From: Oegoconia quadripuncta
Taxonomy: Eukaryota; Arthropoda; Insecta; Lepidoptera; Autostichidae
Length of the DNA stretch: 64,000 nt
Direction: 5' to 3'
Assembly (NCBI GenBank): GCA_949316235.1
Contig: OX438751.1
Span: 5,542,413-5,606,412 of the forward strand
In this document: piece by piece, positions 1 to 10,289 of the stretch
Position numbering within the stretch: the stretch's first letter is position 1
Layout of the letters: each line of letters begins with the position of its first letter
Program-made: the position numbers and the translations under genes
Notes under the pieces: model-generated
What the model saw: the letters and a program-made list of their open reading frames with translations, nothing else
Told to the model about the DNA's origin: nothing
The model's database searches: none

Positions 1-1460
1 AGGTATAACTTACTCTGAACCGTGTACGTATAATATTGCTTTTGTAATAAAATTATATTGCTATAAGGACAACTTTACTGATAAGAGTACTTTATTGAAA
101 CAGTACTTATTGCAATTGTTGTTGGTGATAGCTACGAGTGCTATTTTATGACACGAGTCATGTAGTAAAGAAGGCTTGTCTCTATTATCGAATGTATCAC
201 TTTTGATGGGGAGAATGGCCCTAATTCCCAAGCTGAGTATACATGAAGCTAAAAAAAATCCCATCTTGGTCACCTTCAACGCCAATAATACAAGAAGATC
301 GATTGACCTCATTATCTTCCATAAAATACAAATAACTAAATACATATAAGCTTTGGAAAAAAACGCGAATGGAAATTTTGAGACAACAAAATGAAATAGA
401 GGTTTTTTTAAAAAACCGATGTGACAAATGATGTTGTTCTTATATTATGTCAATTACTTAGGTTTCCTTATTAATTCTTCCAGCACTGTTACATCACTTT
501 TTTTGGAAAAAAAACCATCTAACCAATCTATATAATAAGGAGTACATAAATGTAGAGTCCGTTCTCTTGGTGTAACTGAAATTAAAATAAAAGGTGGGAC
601 TCATTGCCCAGCACTGGGAACCTTCTAATAATAATACCATAAACCTGACTGGTTTTCGTGTCAATCACTTGTTGATTAATGTCACATTCAATCATTCATT
701 AATAGACATAGCGTTGTTGGCAACGAAGTATGCATTGTGCTAGTTGGCATGTCTGAGTTTTTTTGGACTTCTAGTATTTGGCGAGTTTATCGGTGAACAC
801 TTTTTGCTAGTAATTAATTATCTCTTAATTTCGTTATTTTACAATATAGTAAAAGTTCATAAATATCAATAAATAAACACAGTACTCAAACCTCTGCTTA
901 AAAACGAATGTGCTTGAAGTCGAAATTCAAATTCGCCAGTCTTATGGCCGCAATCTTAATGTTTTGTATTAATTAACTCCGTATAATTAAAGTGGTGTGC
1001 GAAATACAGACCAAGCCCTCGGCTTTTGCTGTTTTTAAGCACAGAGTTTTGAACACAGTGTTTATTGTAACATATTTTTAAACTTTCTTTTATAAAATAT
1101 CAAATAAAGCAAGCATAAAATGATCACAGAAAAACCAGCAGAAGAACCAGCGATCGGACCACGGGCAATAAACGACCATAACAAGGCTATTTTAATATAA
1201 TTTATTTCATTTATTTTCAACAAATTTTACAGCATATCCTTATATATTACTTAAAATTAAATTACATACTTATGAAGCCAATTACAAAGTTTGACACATT
1301 ACTATGCATGACACAACACTCGGTAAAACACGGGGAAATTAAACTAAAGCACAGATTACTACTAAGTGCCCTAAAATACAGAGACATCACTCGCAGAAAT
1401 AGCTGATGATAGCATGGAACTTTTATTTTCATGTATTTACCTGTTCTCCTGTTGTGTGCA

Positions 1461-1481
1461 TGTGTGTGTGTGTGTGTGTGT
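1461..1481. repeat. (TG)n microsatellite
   Basis: Ten TG units directly after a short GTGTGCA stretch. A simple repeat that is probably polymorphic. Confidence 0.9.
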
Positions 1482-1929
1482 TCTATAATAGAGAAAGTGT
1501 CTAGACTAGTGTTTATATTTATCCCATCTCTAGTTACAGTGAAACAATTGGAGCACAGAACCTTCCCCGCACAGTGGGAAAACATTCACATCAAATGTTT
1601 AGGGTTAATAAGCTTTTCGCTTTTAAAGTACCTGACATAATTGCGCAGTAGGTACTCCTGCCACTCAAAATTGAGTGCCCATTTAAGTGCAAATGACCTG
1701 TGATCTCACAAAATTTAGGGGATATTAAAATGGAAGAAGGATTGAGCGGGCAAGGTGGCGATTTCGTTAATTTTTGGAGGGAACCCTGCGCAAGCAACAT
1801 TAATATACAACTTAATACAAAACAAAAATCTCAAATTGACTACTAAAGAAGAGATTCTATTCAATCAAATAATTTCTAAATACCAAACACAAAGATTAAT
1901 AGTTACCTACTTGCTTTTATATATATAGA

Positions 1930-2095
1930 GGTACTAGCTTTCCGCTGGCGGCTTCGCTTGCGTTGAATAGCTTTATCGCGGAAATTTGTTTATCCCGCGG
2001 AAACTATTCACTTTATCGGGATAAAAAGTATCCTATGTTTTAATCCAGGGTATGGTCTACCTATATACCAAATTTTATTTTATCAAATTACCTAA
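1930..2095 (+). mobile_element. Lepidopteran interspersed repeat, ACTAGCTTTCCGC type
   Basis: Begins with actagctttccgctggcgg and continues through tttatcgcggaaatttgtt and aatccagggtat. The same order is seen at 63837-64000 and, in part, at 63595-63760. Such repeats are very common in Lepidoptera and are often assigned to RTE-like LINE 3' ends. That class assignment is from memory, not shown here. The copy is degraded towards its end. Confidence 0.6.
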
Positions 2096-2109
2096 CTTAA
2101 TTATTATTA

Positions 2110-2600
2110 TAATATTAATTATTACAATCAAATGCTGCTTCTGCAAATGCACTTTCTCCATCATTCATCAAGAGAGACCGTCCAACCTGCGGATCTCTTA
2201 ATTAGTTTGATAGACACGTCTTTACGGTGGGCTGCCGACGTAGAAGCGTGACGAGTGCTATGGGCAGAAAAGGTGTCAGTATCTATGCCGCTTTCTTCCA
2301 TTATCCCCTTGATCCATCGACAGATGGTTGAGGAACTTGCGTTAAGTATAGGCTTATTTGTCGTGAGGAATTCGAAACTGTTTCGTAATCTCAATATATG
2401 ACGTAAGTGCCTTTGCAGGACAAAGTAAGACGTGGCATTGGTCGACCAGGTGCCGAAGTTTTAATCAAATCGTGGATTATTATTTCAATATTGTCTTGAT
2501 TAAATGTAATGCAAGACAATTTAATAAGGGATAGGGTCTGGACCCGTTGTCCTGAAGACAATGCAAGCAGACACGCTGACATGTATGCTTTGTCTTTTGA
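2110..2600 (-). pseudogene. DIRS-like tyrosine recombinase fragment
   Basis: On the minus strand two reading frames (2391-2582, then 2161-2394) together resemble the tyrosine recombinase of DIRS-type retrotransposons. Seen in order: SGQRVQTLSL, where the Arg fits catalytic Arg I; IKTSAPGRPMP; STICRWIKGIMEESGID; AHSTRHASTS, the HxxR box; and AGWT. Members of this family cut and rejoin DNA to insert circular cDNA. Here the two parts lie in different frames, a stop follows AGWTVSLDE, and the region where the nucleophile Tyr should follow reads out of frame with no clear FY. No reverse transcriptase is adjacent. This is a dead fragment. A Crypton-type recombinase is a less likely alternative. Confidence 0.65.
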
Positions 2601-2603
2601 ATA

Positions 2604-2792
2604 TTATGGTCAACAAAAATTATGCCTTTCATTACTTATACTTATTAAAATTATGCCTTTCTATGATTATGCCTTACAGGTTTCGGCCATATGATATTAT
2701 GTGTAATGAAGTTATGCTATAACGGTTTATTGCAAATGACTATTATGGCGAGTAATATTATGAATTGTCAGTTTATGGTGAAAAACGTTATG
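2604..2792 (+). repeat. Phased TTATG array, period about 15.3 bp
   Basis: TTATG starts at 2604, 2620, 2651, 2667, 2697, 2712, 2743, 2758, 2773 and 2788. The gaps are 15-16 or 30-31 bases, so ten of thirteen evenly spaced slots are filled. The flanks drift (TTATGCC, TTATGGC, TTATGCG), so this is a decayed short tandem array. It lies between the recombinase fragment and a family D repeat and may belong to one of them. Confidence 0.7.
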
Positions 2793-2819
2793 CGTTTCAA
2801 TAGGTAACCGCAGCCGCCA

Positions 2820-2965
2820 CCAGTGCATTTCTGTATATTTCATAAAGTGAACTGTGGATGTTATTTCAATCATTAAACTCTTAATGCTTGGAACACCCAA
2901 ACACTATTATTTGGGATATCTCTGACCACCCAATTTGGGATAAAGGTCGTGACGTTGTGTATTCC
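2820..2965 (+). mobile_element. Family D repeat, 3' part
   Basis: The sequence runs from atttctgtatatttcata through tggatgttatttcaatc, the bracketed pair tatttgggatatctctgacc and ccaatttgggataaaggtcg, to the tail gtgacgttgtgta. The same order occurs in about nine more places in this window in both orientations. No coding content. Confidence 0.8.
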
Positions 2966-3428
2966 ATTCTATCCTTCACTTTCCACTCAGCAGCTTGATT
3001 CACATGCGCGCCGATAATTCCGTTTTAAGAAATCAACCTGTTGCATTTCTTTTAATGTTCTAGCATTATAATGACAGCAAATATTTTTTGACACAATGAC
3101 GCGAGACTGTGCGATAATGTGTGCAAGTGTCCTTGACATTTCATAAATTTCATTTTACGAACCGCAAAATCATGTAATTAGTTCGCGGTTTTCTCTACAT
3201 TGTGTTAATTGCTGAAATCATTATATAATTTTCCTGAAGTATATGCAATAATCTCTACCAGCGGTGAATATTTTAGGTAGGTATTTTCCTAGTAATCTTC
3301 GTATATAATAATGACTAGGTTATTTTTTGCACATTGTTGATCACAAGTCAAAAACTATATGTATTAATAATGAAGCAAAATAGTTTTAAAATGCGTAACC
3401 AAGGCCCTACGATACACATCGACCGGGT

Positions 3429-3755
3429 TGATTTTTTTTTTAGACACAAGGGGTTAGCACTTGAACTCAATCACACCTGATGTTAAGTGAAGATGAGGCC
3501 GAAGGTGGTAGCTTACTGACTCGGAAACCCCATCTTATTTGGGTAACTGGCTATCTTATCTCTGGCAACCGGAACATAACAATGCTATTAACATTGCTGT
3601 TTGGCGGCAGATTTAGATAAATGGTGGTAGCTAGCCAAGCGGACATTTAATATAACCAACCAAACCGAGTACTAAATATGTACCCCGCTGGGGTTCGAAC
3701 CCGAGACCTCCGAAACGTAAACCCAATGTTGTTTACATTGAGCCACGGAGGCGAT
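3429..3755 (-). mobile_element. Family B tRNA-headed SINE, near full length
   Basis: Read on the minus strand, a tRNA-like head starts cgcctccgtggctcaatg (A-box region) and contains ggttcgaacccc (B box). A body with agataagatagccagt follows, then the tail acttaacatcaggtgtgatt, gttcaagtgctaacccc and an A run. About sixteen partial or full copies lie in this window. Transcription by RNA polymerase III from the internal boxes is known for such heads; movement by a LINE is inferred. Confidence 0.85.
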
Positions 3756-3954
3756 TCCAACCGCATATTTTTCGCGCAGCTTCTTTTACCACAGATAATT
3801 TCCCTTTCCGAAGCGATAGTAACTTGGTCATACTGACTCACAATAAGCCATTTTATTTCCAATACATTTAAATTGACATTTAACAAATGATATAATGTAT
3901 CTAACGTATCTATGTATATGTATGTCTTCATTCCTTCGGACCATCCAAACAGCT

Positions 3955-4500
3955 GGATGGATTTTAATTAATAAGACAGCGTTAGATTCGTCGTGATTGT
4001 TCAAGTGTTACAGGTACTCCTCTATTACATATTTCATGGGGAGTGTTCTGAAGAACTGTTCGAGCTAATACCCGCTGCTCTATTTAACCGTTACACTTCT
4101 CGCCGAAAATTAAAATTCCATCCACATCACCTGGATGAGTGGAAGTCTACCACTGTACATTTCTCAAGAAACTTCCTACCACGTACGACCACCCTGTGGA
4201 ACGGACTTCCTGCAGCCGATATTCCCGAACGAGTACGACATTGGAACCTTCAAGAAACGAGCCTACACCGTCCTCAAAGGCCGGCAACGCATCTGTGACC
4301 CTTTTGGTGTTGCAGGTGTCCATGGGCGGCGGTGATTGCTGTCCATCAGGTGACCCGCATGCTCGTTTGCCGCCCTCTCATATAAAAAAAGAAGGTAAGG
4401 TGACCTAGACAGTAAACCACATGCAGTAACCTTAATTGTTAAAGTTTGGCAAAATGAAATAAAAAATATTCTGGGCATACCTATTGAGATATATATTATG
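3955..4500 (+). mobile_element. Family E repeat split by a LINE insertion
   Basis: The left flank (gcgttagattcgtcgtgatt) and right flank (ccttaattgttaaagtttgg) appear close together in the copy at about 31850-31960. The LINE fragment at 4013-4395 has therefore landed inside an older family E copy. The target duplication could not be fixed with confidence. Confidence 0.6.
4013..4395 (+). pseudogene. CR1/Jockey-type LINE, 3' end of reverse transcriptase
   Basis: The translation contains RKLKFHPHHLDEWKSTTV, FSRNFLPRTTTLWNGLP and, after a shift of frame near 4230, GTFKKRAYTVLKGRQR and VAGVHGRR. The pattern of Arg-Thr, Leu-Trp-Asn-x-Leu-Pro and Phe-Lys-x-Arg is the usual C-terminal end of insect CR1/Jockey reverse transcriptases. 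After the stop comes the 3' end caggtgacccgcatgctcg, then tttgccgccctctcatat and an A run. It is 5'-truncated and frameshifted, so inactive. Confidence 0.8.
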
Positions 4501-4837
4501 TCAGTCTATTATATTACATTCCATAATAAATGCTTGAAGTTTGAAGTTTGTGATGGAATAAGTGAATAAGTTAGTTGTATAAGTGTGCCAATCATAAGTA
4601 GATCGCTGAGAAAGACCATTGTGACAGACAGGAAAAAATAGAGCGAGCATAATAAAAATTTTCTAGCTTCATGTGACGGCCAGACAGACATCCAAACGAG
4701 CCCAAAGGTAAGTGATCCTTTCCGGAAAAAAATAAAAAAAAAAAAAACGGAACAGCATGTTACAAAAGCTGGTGAAACTTCAAACGTCTTAAAGTGGTAT
4801 GACAACTAAGTATTAAAGTGGATGTTACTTTTAAAGT

Positions 4838-4905
4838 GTTAATGTTTGGGATATTTCAGACCACCCCATTTGGGATAAAGAACGATACGTTATGTATATA
4901 TGTAA
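4838..4905 (+). mobile_element. Family D tail fragment
   Basis: Only the end of family D is present: tgtttgggatatttcagacc, ccatttgggataaag and the tail acgttatgtatatatg. Confidence 0.7.
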
Positions 4906-5029
4906 CTATGTATTGATTGTATTTTTTATCACAAATCACATGAAATTATCCATTCTATAATACAACCCTAATGAATTCTGACCGCGCAAACTTTTACGAC
5001 CAAATCCCGAAAATCAAACGTCCGAGGGC

Positions 5030-5300
5030 CCGAATTACGATTACAATTTACCATAGGATCTCGATTTTTGTTTCACTTCGCGCCTACAGTCGAGGGGATG
5101 ATCGACATAATGAGATTTGCCCGACGAGATTATGGCCCGGATTATTTTATGCTGAGTAACGTAAAAAAAAATCCATGGTATTTTCCATGGAAACGTGTAA
5201 CGGAAACTGTGTCGTATTCGCGGACGGTAGAGGTGACAGTTCCGTGGTGAGGTTGTGTACGGGAATTTCATTTTGTCCCGAATAAAAATATCCCATACGA
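5030..5300. other. Unique GC-richer block upstream of the gene
   Basis: This stretch matches none of the repeat families seen here and is of higher complexity than its surroundings. It contains CCATGG twice, at 5173 and 5186, with a short AT spacer. Open frames cross it on both strands, but none has recognisable features. It could be a conserved regulatory element or part of an unlisted repeat. Confidence 0.25.
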
Positions 5301-5496
5301 CGGCTTTGCTTTATCATTGCCGAAGCGTGGTGTAATTAGTTTTCGCAAAGCAACCCCGCCTCCTTATTCTATATCGTTTTTAATCTTCGACGATAAAAGA
5401 GGGGTTACGTTACGTTTGAAGCCCATGCCTGTGAGCCAATGTTTAATTGCCTCTATGTTCGCTACAACGACTGAACTGGTTTGAAAACGGTTTTTA

Positions 5497-5630
5497 CCCG
5501 ACTGCCGAAGAAAGAAGGGTAATGTTTTTCGAGTGTTTTTCTTTGGCGCATCCTGTAGCTTAAACGGCTTAACCGATTTCGAAGTGCATGATGTCGTTAG
5601 ATTCGTCTTGATACCTGGAGTGTCATAGGA
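5497..5630 (+). mobile_element. Family E repeat
   Basis: Runs acccgactgccgaagaaag, gggtaatgttttt, tttggcgcatcctgtagc, ttaaacggcttaaccgattt, cgaagtgcatgatgtcgtta and ccTGGAGTGT. The same series occurs at 48285 and 63234. It abuts the SINE that follows. Confidence 0.75.
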
Positions 5631-5635
5631 TATAC

Positions 5636-5900
5636 GACCGGTTTGGTGTAGTGGTTACCAACTCTGACCACTATACCAAAAGGTTGTGGGTTCGAATCCC
5701 GCTAGGGGCATATGTTTGTGTGATGAATACGGGCATGTGTACCTGAGTTACGGATGTTTTCATTTATAATAAGTATTTATTTACAAAAAAAAAAGTATTT
5801 ATGTAGTATATCAATCATCTGATATCCACAACACAAGTGTAAGTTGCTTACTGTGGAACTAGATGGCGCTGAGTGTACGTCTAAGGATATTTATTTATTT
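5636..5900 (+). mobile_element. Family A tRNA-headed SINE
   Basis: The head has TGGTGTAGTGGTTA (A box) and GGGTTCGAATCCCGC (B box). The body carries gatatccacaacacaag and tggaactagatggcgctg. The tail is aaggatattt followed by TTTA repeats. The tRNA-like head is not a working tRNA: it runs straight into the body shared by all copies. Confidence 0.9.
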
Positions 5901-5929
5901 ATTATTATTATATATTTTATGGCAGAAAA

Positions 5930-6110
5930 GCTAATATAGCCTCCGCAAATACTAAATCAATTTTATGGAAGAATCTCAGGAAGGGACGGAGCTACCACCC
6001 CCAACGGGCAGCGTATGGGACGTCCATTCACCAGTCCAGTACATCGCTCTGGAAATCAGTTCAGTGGTTCAGCAGTCAACGTCCTGTGGTTGATATGATG
6101 ATGAATTTGA
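5930..6110 (+). mobile_element. LINE 3'-end remnant
   Basis: Contains gaagggacggagctaccacc, tcgctctggaaatca, a diverged cagcagtcaacgtcctg and ttgatatgatgatgaatttg. Close relatives are visible at 21200-21345. This is a typical lepidopteran non-LTR 3' region. It has no intact frame. Confidence 0.55.
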
Positions 6111-6185
6111 TCCCAGAACGATTTATGACAACCTTTTATTTTCTTTTATTTGTCACGGTGTTTTACTTTTGTTTGTCACTACACA

Positions 6186-6440
6186 ACCTGTTTGGTGTAG
6201 TGGTTAACAACTCTGACCACTATACCAAAAGGTTGCGGGTTCGAATCCCGCTAGGGGCATATGTTTGTGTGATGAATACGGACATGTGTAGGTACCCGAA
6301 TTATGGATGTTTTCATTTATAATAAATAAGTATTTATTTACAAAAAAAGGTGTATTTATGTAGTATATCAACCATCTGGTATCCACAACACAAGCCTATA
6401 GTTGCTTACTGTGGAACTAGATGGCGCTGTGTGTATGTCT
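6186..6440 (+). mobile_element. Family A SINE, satellite-bearing copy
   Basis: Same head, boxes and body as the copy 550 bases upstream, with the head ACCTGTTTGGTGTAGTGGTT. The SINE tail motif aaggatattt, present once in other copies, is expanded here into the array that follows. Confidence 0.9.
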
Positions 6441-6597
6441 AAGGATATTTAAGGATATTTAAGAATATTTAAGGATGTTTAAGGATATTTAGGGATATTT
6501 AAGGATATTTAAGGATATTTAAGGATATTTAAGGATATTTAAGGATATTTAAGGATATTTAAGGATATTTAAGGATATTTAAGAATATTTAAGGATA
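6441..6597 (+). repeat. 10-bp tandem repeat grown from a SINE tail
   Basis: Fifteen consecutive units of AAGGATATTT or one-base variants (AAGAATATTT, AAGGATGTTT, AGGGATATTT), then a partial unit ending at 6597. The register is unbroken. The founding unit is the family A SINE tail. Confidence 0.97.
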
Positions 6598-6689
6598 ATG
6601 TTTAAGGTGTATTTTGATGTTCAGTTACGGACTCTTTCTATAATATCTTTATTGTACAAATAACTGTTACGGAAATAAGCAATAGATGA

Positions 6690-7080
6690 AATATCAAATC
6701 TTAAAAGTTAATTGTAAAGGTAAAGTCGGAGCAAAACTGACGCTCCGCACTCGGACACCTATAACGTTTTACGTAAGCGGTGAGCAGCTGTGTTGTATTT
6801 GTAGCCCTGAATAAGGGCGCATGGACACGGGTCGGATTAGCGGGCCGTATTTGCCGCGCTTTTGGGGACTGCCTGTGCCGGTGAAAAATTGAAGCGTCCA
6901 TTGTTTTAAATGTCGGTACGTGACGCCGGCGGGTCGTAGGTTTAATTCGTCGGACGTCACTCGCCGTTTGAGGGATAATTGTATTATCTTTTGACGAATT
7001 TCAACAATGCGCTCGTTTATTTTGCGTGTTTGGGACGCGATTCGGTTTATTTCTTTTTTGTTGCCACCTATAGTGAAAGA
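6690..7080. other. Unique GC-rich block 3.6 kb upstream of the start codon
   Basis: High-complexity, CpG-containing sequence with no match to the repeat families here. It includes tgacgccggcgggtcgtagg and tttattttgcgtgtttggg. No convincing exon, tRNA or element ends were found. A conserved enhancer or an upstream non-coding exon of the zinc-finger gene are possible; neither is shown. Confidence 0.25.
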
Positions 7081-7550
7081 TTTTATTAATTACTTTTAAA
7101 TTAATATCACTTAAGTACTGCATTCTCGAAATTGTAGACGAGTACGTTTACCTAGGGTAAGACATAATAATATGTTTAGATAAGCCGTTCGAGAATAACG
7201 TCAGTAGGTACTTTTCTATATTCCATTAATATATGCTATCAATGCAGGTATAATTTCATAAAAAAACAATAACAATTAAAACAAAAAGAATGGGGAAAAT
7301 AAATTAATTTGTGTGTGTATGTTAGCATGCGTGTGTGTGTACATTTGTTAGTGTACGGATGGACAGTCCATAGATTCCTAATAACAGGCGACCGGCATCT
7401 ATCAACACATCAGAATAATCGAATATGATCAAAAATTCAAATCAATTGGCTAGTCGTTTTAGCTTATTGCACTTTTGATTGGCTCTGTCAGAACACTTAA
7501 ATATCGACCTTGGTAAGGCCAATCGGAACGCGGCATCTCACTCAAACTTC

Positions 7551-7838
7551 ATCTATTTTTTTTTTTTATTATTTATGCACGACAGGTTGGTACGTGGCCT
7601 CAATCACACCTGATGTTAAGTGAAGATGAGGTCGAAGGTGGAAGCGTACTGACCCGGAAATCCCAACACATTTGGGGGACTGGCTATCTTATTTCTGTCA
7701 ACCGGAACACAACAATGCTCTAGCCAGGCGGACATTTAAAATATCCAAAAACCAAACCGAGTATTTAAACATGTACCCTGCTGGGGATTGAATCAGCGAC
7801 CTCCTAAGCGTAAACCCATTGTTGGTTACAGTTGAAAG
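7551..7838 (-). mobile_element. Family B SINE
   Basis: Minus-strand copy with an A run, the tail (tcacacctgatgttaagtga on the + strand), the body and the B-box region gggattgaatcagcgac, which is mutated. It ends in the damaged head. Confidence 0.85.
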
Positions 7839-7839
7839 A

Positions 7840-8858
7840 ATTAATTCGGTAAAAGTAAATTAATCATCAGACGCCTAAGAGCTATATGTGTGCTAGGACG
7901 AGAACACACACTCATTATTATTAAATAATAATAATAATCTTTTTAGATGTACTAAATTGTTACACACTCCTATGAAGCCTCTGACGCCTAAACTAGGTTA
8001 AATTAACCTGTACTTATTTTTATTTTATTTTCTTGGGAAAACCAAAGCTATATTTTACAAATTATCACTTAAATTAAGAAACTTAGCAGACAGAAATAAT
8101 GTAATAATAATAATGGTCAGAATATCACATACATGAGGTTTGTCTTTGTTGCTAAGTTGTCTGTTCATATCAAAGAAAGTACGTCGCCTCCTAGCTTTTC
8201 AAAACTATCATAGTCAGACGATTTTATTTCATAGAAAAAGAAATATCACTTGAAAACCTATTTTTTTTTAGCTTAATATTAATATTATTATTCATTCACA
8301 AGACTGACTCCCCAAAGAAGGAAAAGGAAGAAACTCAGGGGTTACTTTTAATAAATAAATATTTTTACAGTTCGTTATTCTACAAAATAACAAAATATTA
8401 GACTGAATGTCATCCAAAATTTTATAATAGCCTTTTGTCATAGTTTCCATTTAATGGTGGTTTTAAAATTTAAAAGTATATTTTGAATGTCTATCGGAAG
8501 CTATTTTAAATGCGTACACATTTCCCTTTTTATTTATTTTTTCTTTTAAATTCGTTATTTTGAAAATGTTTACTACAATGTGCTAATCATACAATTTAAT
8601 TAAGTATGTACATGAAACAACAAATTTATAAAACACAATTGAAAATACCCAATACATTTCCCTTGTAAAACCTACATATTCAACTTAACAATTACTAGCT
8701 TTGTTAAATAATGATACTTGTAAGCCATAGTGCCTTCCAAACACAATATTTTTTTGGATTTCATCGGATATAACATAATTAATTTAGCAAATACTGGTAA
8801 AGTATCGCAAGACTGGTAGATAAGGCAAACCAGTGATAACGTTTCACATATTCATAAA
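7840..8858. other. AT-rich intergenic spacer
   Basis: No gene seen. A fragment at about 8290-8345 (ccccaaagaaggaaaaggaa, gaaactcaggggttac) resembles part of family C. Confidence 0.5.
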
Positions 8859-9291
8859 CCCAATGAGTTTGTTTACCGTAAGAAAAAAAATAGGGCATAT
8901 TAGGTAAGTGAACGCATTGTGGTGGTCAAACGCGAAACCAGTTTTTAATAAAAAAAAAAAGTGAAATAGAAGCTATTGGCATAGGTAGTTTTTTTTTTCC
9001 GAAACGTTCATGAGGGCTGTATATTGATATGCGAGTGGCGGGATTCTTAGGGCTTCTATCATGCAAAATTCATTTTGAACTCATATTTTTTTTTCCAAAT
9101 TTCCATTATTTATTTAATTTAATGGTGTAATTATGTTAAATATGCTACAAACGCGACCGTCAAATGACATAATTAACGCATTATACGATTATGGTTTTGA
9201 AAAAAATAAATAAACTACCTATGACAATATCTTCTATTTAACTTACCTAATACGTCCCATCTTTTTCCTTAGGGTAAAAAAACTCATCCGG
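8859..9291. mobile_element. Family F inverted-repeat element (MITE)
   Basis: The ends mirror each other. On the left: aatgagtttgtttaccgtaa, then tagggcatattaggtaagtg. On the right, in reverse: acttacctaatacgtcccat, ctttttccttagggtaaaaa and actcatccgg, followed by TA. The cleanest copy (57179-57541) starts TA then CCGGATGAG. No transposase is present, so it must have been moved in trans. TA flanks suggest a Tc1/mariner-like or similar source. Confidence 0.8.
8913..8958 (+). mobile_element. 46-bp poly-A retro-insert inside family F
   Basis: The insert cgcattgtggtggtcaaacg ... ttaataaaaaaaaa ends in an A run and is bracketed by AAGTGAA (8906-8912 and 8959-8965). The family F copy at 57179 reads straight through this point without the insert. 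This is a severely truncated non-LTR insertion. Confidence 0.8.
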
Positions 9292-9529
9292 TATACATAT
9301 AGAAAAGATATCATCTAGGTACTTGAAGATTATCTACCCCTTTGTACTAGTTTTACACTCTTTGTACACTTCTTAAGATAGGTCTTGCTGCCAGCGCTTC
9401 AAGACAAATGCAATTATTTAAAAAAAAAAAAAAAAAAATTATTAAACAACTACAATAGGCCCATGTAAGTATGTTCGAAGTAGGTACTTGTTCATTTTTC
9501 TGACCGGGGATTTAATGCTAATTTTAAAT

Positions 9530-10010
9530 GACATTTCAATGAAGGTTTAGATTTTATAAAATATTAGTAGAAAATCTCAAAGACCACAAGTGGATACCTG
9601 TTTATACCTGTTGTTTAAAATTTAAAAAGTATACTTTTAAATAACGTAAACATATCATAAGAAGTTTTTAATGAGTCGTTAAAGTTATCGCTCATTGAAT
9701 GAAATTAATTAATCTGTATTAGAATTATTAATATTATATATTAATATTTAAGTAAAATTTTAAAGATCACAAATGAAATTAGGTGCCTATCTAACTTGTC
9801 TAATAAAAACTGTATTATTTATTTCATTTTATATATTTACACATAAAGATAACGTAAAATTATTATAAGGAATTTTTAATGAGTTGTTAAAGTCATTGGT
9901 CATTTACTGAAATTAACTAATTACAAAATATTTTTAAAATATTTAAAGATCAAGTAAAATCTGAAAAACAACAAATTGTGTAGGTATTTAATTACCTAGT
10001 TGTCTAAAAT
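9530..10010. repeat. Diverged tandem duplication upstream of the promoter
   Basis: Blocks recur in order. TTTTTAATGAGTYGTTAAAG begins near 9665 and 9873, AACGTAAA is at 9643 and 9851, and aaagaYca is near 9580, 9763 and 9945. Spacing is about 180-210 bases, so there are two to three old units. Confidence 0.6.
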
Positions 10011-10289
10011 TAAGAAAAAATAATACCTATAAACGTTTAGCGGGGACTCAATACATTTAATTATACAAAATAATTGGAAATATTATTTTTCATATGAACA
10101 ATATATTTTCCACAAGTCTATAGGTAACTCTATTATAGGTACTATATCACAATACTCTGCATTTCATCTTAATATTTCAATAATATAAAACTTTACTAAA
10201 AATATTCATTTTTATCCACTTCATAAATGCATCGGTGGCACAATAAAATCCATCACGAATCATATTATTGTGTTACCTATACAAAGTGA

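Larger units (their letters stand above)
1..2100. other. Upstream intergenic DNA, no gene seen
   Basis: AT-rich sequence with short chance reading frames that lack recognisable domains. It holds a TG run at 1461-1481, and the phrase cccagcactggga near 605, which resembles a common lepidopteran LINE 3'-end remnant. Nothing else could be named before the repeat at about 1930. Confidence 0.6.

Noticed and set aside
5640..5712. tRNA gene-like sequence with A and B boxes (also at 6186, 28230, 39650, 48000, 51850, 54650 and 52935)
   Set aside because: The same head is followed by a shared SINE body at each site, and the acceptor stem does not close as in a true tRNA.
6441..6597. CRISPR-like array
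   Set aside because: Ten-base units in direct tandem without spacers, in a eukaryotic genome.
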